Below, one piece after another: positions 1-6,390 of a stretch of 15,260 nt of DNA. Within the stretch, counting starts at the first letter, position 1; each line of letters opens with the position of its first letter. The notes beneath the pieces were generated by a model. The model was not told where the DNA came from. It was given only the letters and a program-made list of their open reading frames with translations, and made no database searches. Source of the stretch: Ramicandelaber brevisporus (taxonomy: Eukaryota > Kickxellomycota > Ramicandelaberales > Ramicandelaberaceae); the NCBI GenBank assembly GCA_025201865.1, contig MU602977.1, positions 12,981 to 28,240 of the forward strand. Reading direction: 5' to 3'. A program made the translations under genes and the position numbers.

Positions 1-378
1 AGTTGGTGTTCCGTAATTGATGCTGACTTTCAGATGCGTTGTATTTTTGACAAATGGCAACCAGTCGAATCTGAGCATCATCGCTATGTAGTTGGTTGAG
101 CTGATAATGCGTACAAAATGACCATACTTCTCCAACAAGTGTTGCTTCATTTCATCGTCTTTGATGGCATCAAAATTATCCAATTGACTCCAAACACGAG
201 GGAGGAACAGACTGTAGAAAGAATGGCTGACTCTGAGAAGTTTGATGGCATCTCGTCCCTCAAAGTACATACTGATCTCTTCTGCTAGTTCAATTGGCAA
301 GTACACCAAGGGGAGAGTCGGCTGCTGCTGTTGCTGCTGCTGGAGCTCATCTGGCTGTTCTCCGTAGTCGCTCGTCAT
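1..378 (-). CDS. F-box-like protein, N-terminal part (3' end outside the window)
   Basis: The reverse strand opens with an ATG at 376-378, preceded by CACACGAAG (A at -3), and stays open for 126 codons to the window edge. Residues 1-26 are a polar leader with seven glutamines (13-19). Residues 27-66 read as an F-box-like helical motif: LPIELAEEI, then a hydrophobic DAIKLLRVSHSFY segment and LFLPRVW. A second conserved-looking stretch, KYGHFVRIIS, follows, then the start of what could be a leucine-rich-repeat region (THLKVSIN). F-box proteins usually bind Skp1 and act as substrate receptors of SCF ubiquitin ligases; that role is inferred from family knowledge, as the substrate-binding part is not in the window. 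The motif is not a perfect canonical F-box, so a fungal F-box-like family of unknown function is the alternative. It lies in tandem with the next gene on the same strand, 294 bp apart. Confidence 0.7.
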   Translation of the reverse strand, partial: MTSDYGEQPDELQQQQQQQPTLPLVYLPIELAEEISMYFEGRDAIKLLRVSHSFYSLFLPRVWSQLDNFDAIKDDEMKQHLLEKYGHFVRIISSTNYIAMMLRFDWLPFVKNTTHLKVSINYGTPT

Positions 379-672
379 CTTCGTGTGAGTTAGATCAATT
401 TTTGGTAGTCGAGTTGGCTGTTTGAGAGAACGAAAACAAACAATTACCACTCAAAATGATATCTCTTCATTCGATGCCATCTCACTTGGCAGACGTTTCA
501 CTCTGGCAAATCCAGTGATGAATATCTGTCAGATACAAGATTGCGCCTCAAGAGGGAGAAAGTAAGACCCAAATGGATACAGGGTCAGAACAATGTCAAC
601 ATGGGTGGAACAGTACGAAATCTATGTATTAAAAACTCTGAGACTCCCTATTCTGCTGCACTAAGAGCGCCA
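379..672. other. Intergenic region upstream of the F-box-like gene
   Basis: This 294-bp stretch separates two minus-strand genes, so it should hold the 3' UTR of the orphan gene and the promoter and 5' UTR of the F-box-like gene. Read on the minus strand, a pyrimidine-rich stretch ending in CTCAAACAG lies about 40 bases before the ATG, with a GTAATT some 30 bases upstream of it. This could be a small 5' UTR intron or only a T-rich promoter element. I see no RNA gene and no convincing ORF. Confidence 0.5.
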
Positions 673-1803
673 TCAGTGTGCGTGGCTTATGTTAAGATAA
701 TCTTCGTCGCGGGCTGCATCTGGTGTGGCACACCACTCGATCTTGGCAGTTTTGACACGGTTATTTGCCAACGCCATAGCTGCTACTGCTGTGTCCACTG
801 GCTGCCATTTACGAGACTCAACAATTTGCGAGATAGAGCTCGTTTGCCCAAAGTCGGAAACCTCAAAGTGGTGCCAACCTTCCCAGCGTGCCTCGGTTAG
901 GACTGTAGGTTTGAATACTGCCAGTACAGAACATAACTCAATCGCCCACCACGCGCCACTATTGCCCACGTTCTTTTCGCCGTACGCCTCCCAGTACGCC
1001 GCTGCCGTTGCGGTGAGCAGCCAGACCGGAGCCATATCACCAAAGTTGCGGTCAAGCGCCACCGCAAAGTCACGCGTGCTGCCGCCCGGCGCACTTCCAT
1101 AAGGGACTTCTTCAAGCACACGTCCATATTGGCTGGTCGCAACACGTACTCGGCGCAGTAGGATCTCGAGCGGCTCTCGTGACGCTCCTTCGGATACGGC
1201 AGCACCTAGCGACATCAGCACACTGAACAAATAGCGTACATGTAGCACGTCATATTCCTCAACGGCCACGGTGTAACGGTGTCGCGTATTCGTGCGCAAC
1301 GCCGATGACTTGGTCACCACGTGCAACTCGGCCGCAGTGAGATAGTCAACCACGCTCCCATTTGGGCCAGACAGCGGGCCCATTTCGTTCAGTACATCCT
1401 CCCACGTCACCGCCTTGGTGGACCCATGGATGTGCAACTTTAGAGGCAGATCGTTCATATACGACAGCATGGTTCTAACCACCAGTGCAAGGTTCCCGGT
1501 TCTCGAGCCGTCTGATACCCAGGATTCTCCCTGACCGTGGCATAAGGAACCACACACTCTATGCCCGTAACTGGCCAGTACAGACCGCGACGATGCCGAG
1601 CACGCGTTCCACGCCGCGATGTCTCCGTGTGCCCAACGTGGGTTGGCTGGTTTGATGTGCCGACGGGCTCCGGCCCACTCGGCGACGGCGAGCCTACGGG
1701 CGGGACCCTCAGGTTCCCAGCTATTTATCAACAGCTTGACGTGCTTTTGCGCGTCCCCGTCATGGGAGGCTGATAAGGACAATATTCCCTCAAGCCAGTG
1801 CAT
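673..1803 (-). CDS. Orphan protein of 376 residues, GC-rich gene
   Basis: The frame is open on the minus strand from beyond 2040 down to a TGA at 673-675. The upstream part of the open frame begins with TTG and has no ATG; the first in-frame ATG is at 1801-1803, giving 376 residues starting MHWLEGIL. The stretch before it would encode a Ser/Phe/Pro-rich run that merely mirrors a purine tract, so I treat it as 5' flanking DNA. Coding is supported by strong third-position bias: in the 20 codons covering 961-1020, 16 end in G or C, against about 3 of 20 in a sampled stretch of the zinc-finger gene. The protein is mixed alpha/beta in feel, rich in Ala, Val, Trp and Arg, with no clear transmembrane segment, signal peptide or known motif. 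A stretch around residues 120-145 (LHIHGSTKAVTWEDVLNEMG) faintly recalls the C-terminal part of NAD(P)-binding extended reductases, but no glycine-rich nucleotide loop is visible, so I assign no function. An unseen 5' exon is possible. Confidence 0.6.
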   Translation of the reverse strand: MHWLEGILSLSASHDGDAQKHVKLLINSWEPEGPARRLAVAEWAGARRHIKPANPRWAHGDIAAWNACSASSRSVLASYGHRVCGSLCHGQGESWVSDGSRTGNLALVVRTMLSYMNDLPLKLHIHGSTKAVTWEDVLNEMGPLSGPNGSVVDYLTAAELHVVTKSSALRTNTRHRYTVAVEEYDVLHVRYLFSVLMSLGAAVSEGASREPLEILLRRVRVATSQYGRVLEEVPYGSAPGGSTRDFAVALDRNFGDMAPVWLLTATAAAYWEAYGEKNVGNSGAWWAIELCSVLAVFKPTVLTEARWEGWHHFEVSDFGQTSSISQIVESRKWQPVDTAVAAMALANNRVKTAKIEWCATPDAARDEDYLNISHAH

Positions 1804-2836
1804 ATATACTTGATGATGGCGGCTTGTTCTCGTTACTACAAATGATTCACTTGATACTGCGGTGCTACCAACACGAACGCGATATTGGCAACGATGATGG
1901 AAACAAAAGGATGAATAAAAGGATGAAGAAGAAGGAGAAGGAGGAGAGGAAGAGGAGGAAACGAAAACGAGGAAGAAGAATGGAAGTAACAGATAGAGGC
2001 TCTCTAGAGAGAGAGAGAACAAGTTGACTGATACAAGCAAGCTCTATGTACCGAATCGGACTGGTGAGCAAATATTTTTCCCGTTAATGTTACACAGCAT
2101 GTTATTAAGTCTCTGGTTCCTTAATCCCCTGCCCTGCATATATTCCGCTCCACCGAGTCCAGTATCCCTGGCAACAAAGCACGTCCGGGACTGTGACTAC
2201 AAAACGAGTAGCCTTCCCCCATCACAACCTGTCCCAACGGTTGTCTCGAGACTGTTTATCTCTATTTCTGAGCTGGCCCGCGCCATTACACTAATACTAC
2301 TATTGACGGAGCGAATTGATTTGATTCGAGTCACGTACTTTCTTTTACAACAATACAGCATAATTCTAGTAAACAAACAGTTAGGTGTGAATGAGTGGGC
2401 TGGGCTGGCAGGTGGTTCAGTTCCATGTGATATAGCTGTTGGTCACATTGCTATCATCTGTGATGTCGAGCGATGCGAGGTGGCGCACAGCACTTGTGGA
2501 TAGACTAACAGCGCTGATACGCAGTGTGTGTATGAAAACATGCTATCTGAAGTGGTATGTATCACATAGAGCTCAAGTTATATATATTCAAGGAACTCGA
2601 GTTCACATAATATCAAAGAGGTGAGGAGAGAGATGAGCTGTGAGCTGTGAATGACATTGGTAGTGACGGTTATACACACAATTGATTCGTCTCGCTACAA
2701 TGTGAAATTATTATGGAGTCATTTGAAGTAAAGAACATTAATTTAAGAGATGACATAAAGCAGGATCACCAGCCAGTGGTATAATAATGTTAAATTGTGA
2801 TGGCTGAGGCTCGGCATATGCTATCGCTGTTATCGT
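1804..2836. other. Long intergenic region, about 1 kb
   Basis: This lies between the orphan gene (promoter side) and the 3' end of the zinc-finger gene, both on the minus strand. It contains a purine-rich tract near 1906-1990, a 12-bp palindrome CTCTCTAGAGAG at 2000-2011, and AT-richer DNA with TA-rich patches (for example around 2577-2590). A plus-strand open frame at 2024-2503 begins with TTG and encodes a hydrophobic, low-plausibility product; I do not call it a gene. I see no tRNA, rRNA, transposon terminus or coding continuation of either neighbour. Confidence 0.55.
1906..1990 (+). repeat. Purine-rich (A/G) tract
   Basis: About 85 bases of the plus strand are almost entirely A and G, made of irregular GAAGAAGGA/GGAGAGGA units with only a few interrupting T or C. 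Read on the minus strand it is a CT-rich tract lying roughly 100-190 bases before the chosen ATG of the orphan gene. CT- or T-rich tracts also precede the start codons of the ISWI and MED25 genes here, so a promoter-proximal or 5' UTR role is plausible. Near-pure purine tracts can also adopt triplex structure. Confidence 0.6.
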
Positions 2837-5348
2837 CTAATTGATATCATCGTCGCTATAATCACTCAACATCAATTCATCGCCATCGTCGTCATAACAC
2901 TCGTTACTTGAGCTAATGCAGTTGGTTGTTGTGTCCAATCGAGTAATGAGAAAATAAGATGTTCGTGTATTCGCAAAATTTAGTCGCAATATAAGAGCAG
3001 GAACTGTCGCTTGTTGTTCTCCTTTATGCTCCCTATATTGATGATTATTTCTGGAGTCTATAGTAGAACAACAGTGCCCACAATCGGATGTAACACACAA
3101 CCAACCTTGAACAATATCCTGATGCTGCAGCTGAAGTGGCTGGCTAACTGCTGCTGCAAGATGCGAGTTGGTGGTGTGCTGGTTTCCATTAGGATCACAT
3201 CCAGCAATTCTAGCGCTCTCCGGCAGAAACGCACTATCAATCGATTTCTCATCGTACCCATGTTTCTGCTGCAAATGAGTAAGCAAACATTCCGGCACCA
3301 ACCTACATTCATAACAAATGAACAATTCCATAGTATTATGGTAATCACAGCGAGCTCCGTTCATAAAGAAGGTATCAGTGTTGACATAGCCGTGTTCTAG
3401 TCGTCTCTTCTTTGCGGGAGGATGTTGCTCCTGCTGATTGCTGTTGTTCCCAATTGAGTGCTTTATGGTATAAGCATGAATTAGATAAAGGTGATTGCGC
3501 AACCTTCTAACTGTATCAGCTGTATACGAACAATATGGCATCGGGCATGCCCATTGATCGTTCAGTGATTGACGGGACAGACTAAAGATCTTGCCAGCTA
3601 TATAAAGTTCGATCTTGATCTCGTGTTCATTTCGATGTTTAATCCTCTGAGAAAATGTTCTGAAGCTACGTCCACAGCCAGGATACTCACACTTCCATTG
3701 TTGAAAAAGATCTGATGAACCTGTAGATTGAAGCTGCTTGTCATTATCAGCTTCTGATACATCACCCAAGTCTTCATCCACGTGTACATCATCATCATGA
3801 TTATTATCATTATCATCTCTATCTCTATCATCTCTATCATTATTACTAGTAGTACTATTCACGTCATAATTACTATGCTGATTCACTCGATTAGTGCTGC
3901 TGTTTATGCTGCTGGTTGTATCCAGACGAGTGATAAAGAAGTGGTAATTTTTCGAAACAGCATACCCAATTCGAAGTACAAGAGCAGGAACCGTTGAAAG
4001 CAAGTCATTTTCATGCTCCGTAAACTGATGCTTATTTCCAGACATTTTAGTAGAACAACAATATCCGCAGTTAGATGCAACACACAGCCAACCTTGCACA
4101 ATATCCTGATGCTGCTGCTGAAATGGCTGGCTAATAGCTGCCGCGAGATGAGGGTTGCAAGTATGCTGGTTTCCATTGGGATTGCTTCCACTAATCCTAG
4201 CATTCTCAGGTAGAATAGAGTTGTCAATCGATTTCCCATCATATCCATGCTTCTCTTGTAAATGAGTAAGCAAACATTCCGGTACCAATCGACATCCATA
4301 ACAAAAGAACACTCCAGTAGTAGTATGATATCCATATTTAGCACCACCAACGTAAAGATCGTCCACGTTTAAGCAATGTAAGGCATACTGTTTCCTCTTG
4401 TTAACTTGTTGCAGTAGTTGATCATTGTCGTCGTCTTCAGCATTAACACGCTTTTGTTTGATTGCTGTGCCATGTACCTTTAAAATATGTAAGCGGGTAC
4501 CATAAACTGTTTTATACGTTGAATCGCAATCTGAGACTGGACATTCCCATCGGTCATCTGAAGACAGACGGCTAAGAGTGAAATCATTGCCATGTACATT
4601 TAAAACAACCTCCAGTTTGTGTTCGCGTCGATGCATGTAAAGTAATTTAGCTGTGTTGAAGACTAGTTCGCAATTAACATAATCACAAATAAACAGTCGC
4701 TTCTGATTGGATGCATCTGTGATCTCATTCTGACTGGCATCATCCTCATCACCACCTTGATTGTTCATTCCATTGTGGCTGGAGTTGAGTTTATGCTGAT
4801 TCACTCTGTTACTGTTGGTTGTGACAGCACCACTTGCTTGGTCGAGGCGAGTGATGAGAAAGCATGAGGTTTGTACTTTACCATAAACAAGACGTAATAC
4901 GAGAGCAGGAACTGTTATTATTTGCTCACCTTGATGCATATTACTCAGGTGACAATCCTTACTCTTAACCGTATACCCACAATAACCACAGTCGGATGTA
5001 GCACACAACCAGCCTTGAATAATATCTTGGTGTTGCTGCTGCAGATATGGGTCACGAATTGCTGCTGCGAGATGTGAGTTGCTAGTGTGCTGGTTTCCAT
5101 TGGGATCGGCATTTGCATTCGCTGCATTTTCTGGCAGAATCGAATTGTCAATTGACTTCTCATCATATCCATGTTTTTGTTGTAAATGAGTCAGTAGACA
5201 TTTTGGTACCAATCTACATTCGTAACAAATAAACACTTCAGTGGTAGTATGGTAGCCACAATGAGTATCACCCACATAAAAGTCATCCACATCAACGAAA
5301 TGATATCTGTTCCGAGTCTGCTTTGCTGGAGGCTGCTGCTGCTGTTGC

Positions 5349-5388
<40 letters not shown>

Positions 5389-5884
5389 GCTGTTTCAAAG
5401 TATCACTATGATATGCCCGTATATGACTGCGTCCAGTATCAACTGTTTTGGCTGTTGCCGCACAGCCTGGAATAGGACATGGCCATCGATCATCTAACGA
5501 CTGCCGAGTCAAAGTGTAAGTCTCTCCGTATATATAAAGTTTGGCTTGGAGCCTGTGTACATGTTGGTGCATTCTCAGACTGCTACCAGAATTGAAACTA
5601 CGACCACATCCAGGATTTTTACAGATCCACTTTCGCCTTTTCTTGGGAGTTATTGTGAACTCGTCAATGCCATCGGTGTCATCGTTGTCATTCTCAGATT
5701 TGATATCTTCCTGTTTGATGTCAGTGTCCGAGTCAAATTCGACCTTGGTGTCAATGTCTGGAGTGTGTTGTTCGAGTTTGATATCAGCTGTTGAGAGACT
5801 CGGCTCGAGCTTGACTTGCACGTCGACTGCTGCTGCTGCTGCTGTTGCTGTTAGTGACTCTGTCTTGATCTTCACGGTCGACAT
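2837..5884 (-). CDS. Multi-C2H2 zinc-finger protein with three tandem four-finger modules (OrsD/DUF3505-like finger pairs)
   Basis: A single open frame of 1015 codons runs from an ATG at 5882-5884 to a TAG at 2837-2839. The N-terminus (1-80) is acidic and carries six SUMO-type lysines (K7, K25, K36, K47, K57, K62), followed by a basic NLS-like PKKRRK at 80-85. Three copies of one module follow: about 86-348, 397-655 and 730-984. In each, finger 1 is C-x4-C-x12-H-x3-H (C88, C93, H106, H110 in copy 1), finger 2 is C-x4-C-x12-H-x4-H (C136, C141, H154, H159), finger 3 is C-x2-C-x9-H-x4-H (C220, C223, H233, H238) and finger 4 has a CxxC plus two histidines (C299, C302, H312, H317). All these ligands are kept in all three copies, so 12 zinc sites look intact. 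Fingers 3 and 4 with their spacer resemble the OrsD (DUF3505) fungal zinc-binding region; this is from memory of the family. A run of 20 Gln (165-184) sits between fingers 2 and 3 of copy 1. The tail is acidic. It is probably a nuclear DNA- or protein-binding factor; target unknown. The start lies 506 bp from the divergent ISWI gene. Confidence 0.85.
2933..3697 (-). repeat. Zinc-finger module, copy 3
   Basis: Residues 730-984. All four zinc sites are intact (C732/C737/H750/H754; C780/C785/H798/H803; C857/C860/H870/H875; C935/C938/H948/H953). Its finger 2-3 linker has PPAKKRRL, which resembles the PPAK after the polyglutamine run of copy 1 and could serve as a second basic NLS. It is preceded by an Asp/Asn/Arg-rich low-complexity linker (about 683-700). 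Confidence 0.85.
3920..4696 (-). repeat. Zinc-finger module, copy 2
   Basis: Residues 397-655. All four zinc sites are intact (C400/C405/H418/H422; C448/C453/H466/H471; C528/C531/H541/H546; C606/C609/H619/H624). The 23 bases at 4260-4282, coding part of finger 3, are identical to 3273-3295 in copy 3, including synonymous positions. Confidence 0.85.
4841..5629 (-). repeat. Zinc-finger module, copy 1
   Basis: Residues 86-348 of the zinc-finger protein. It holds four intact zinc sites, ends with the conserved tail TVPALVLRL...FLITRLD, and is the only copy with a long polyglutamine insert in the linker between fingers 2 and 3. At DNA level it is the most diverged of the three around finger 3. 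Confidence 0.85.
5333..5392 (-). repeat. CAG/CAA tract encoding 20 glutamines
   Basis: Twenty consecutive glutamine codons of the zinc-finger gene, mostly CAA in the middle with CAG codons at the edges. The matching linkers in modules 2 and 3 have only scattered glutamines, so this is an expansion specific to copy 1. Length polymorphism between isolates is likely. Confidence 0.9.
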
Positions 5885-6018
5885 AGTTGGCTGGCTGCTG
5901 AGTAGATCTGCTGTTATTGGTAGTGGTCAATCCTCAATCGAGTAGTAGAGATCAGAGAGAGCAAACAAGTCACTTTGGCAACAAATAACGCGAATAAAAC
6001 CGACAAAGCATCGACTCC

Positions 6019-6209
6019 ATCCATTCATCCACATTGTATTTGGTAACAAAGAAGACACGCATCAGAGTATCTAATATGACGAAGTCGCGAGTGATATATT
6101 GGAAAGTATGAATCGCAGACTGCCTGGCAGTTTTAGATCGAAGTGAATGCATTTATCTACTGCATCCTCCACATTGACAAATGAGTGTTGAATGGATGGA
6201 TGAATGGAT
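6019..6209. repeat. 13-bp inverted repeat in the divergent promoter
   Basis: ATCCATTCATCCA at 6019-6031 is the exact reverse complement of TGGATGAATGGAT at 6197-6209. The arms are 165 bp apart and their midpoint (about 6114) is near the middle of the intergenic region (about 6137). Both arms sit in short TGGA/TGAA-type repeats, so part of the match may be due to simple sequence. Confidence 0.6.
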
Positions 6210-6252
6210 TGTTTGTGGTCGCCGTTTGTTGTAGCGAACAACTCGAACGAAT

Positions 6253-6318
6253 CTTTTCTCTCCTTTTTGTTTGTATCGAATTTGTTTTGTTTTTGTTTTT
6301 GTTTTTTGTTTTTTTTTA
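6253..6318 (+). promoter_or_regulatory. T-rich tract upstream of the ISWI gene
   Basis: On the plus strand this stretch is dominated by T with interspersed G (TTTTG-like units) and ends in a run of nine T followed by AAAG. It lies about 70-140 bases before the ATG. T-rich tracts just upstream of transcription starts are common in fungal core promoters, which is the basis for the call; the exact start site is not determined. Confidence 0.45.
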
Positions 6319-6390
6319 AAGTTTCAAAACAAACCTCGTCAACCATCGTAAACAGAGCCAACAGACGCTTTGATCCAAAGAATCAACGGA

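Larger units (their letters stand above)
5885..6390. promoter_or_regulatory. Divergent intergenic region shared by the zinc-finger and ISWI genes
   Basis: The zinc-finger gene starts at 5884 on the minus strand and the ISWI gene at 6391 on the plus strand, so these 506 bp must carry both promoters and 5' UTRs. Visible elements are a 13-bp inverted repeat (6019-6031 and 6197-6209), a 9-bp direct repeat TCCACATTG (6028-6036 and 6168-6176), and a T-rich tract before the ISWI start. Short open frames here on both strands have no coding character. No transcription start or TATA box can be fixed from the sequence alone. Confidence 0.7.

Noticed and set aside
541-900. Plus-strand open frame overlapping the 3' end of the orphan gene
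   Set aside because: It is antisense to the GC3-biased orphan frame, begins with TTG and has no recognisable motif.
1360-1460. Weak resemblance of the orphan protein to the C-terminal part of NmrA-like or thioester-reductase NAD(P)-binding proteins
   Set aside because: Only a short TWEDVL-type segment fits and no glycine-rich dinucleotide motif is visible; not enough for a family call.
2390-2440. Possible tRNA fragment around a GGTTCA sequence
   Set aside because: There is no consistent B box, cloverleaf or A box nearby.
2024-2503. Plus-strand open frame of 159 codons, hydrophobic
   Set aside because: It begins with TTG, has no family motif, and includes TA-rich intergenic-looking sequence; chance frame.
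6370-6390. Seven-codon upstream extension of ISWI
   Set aside because: It would need a TTG start; the ATG at 6391 has a purine at -3 and starts a sensible N-terminus.
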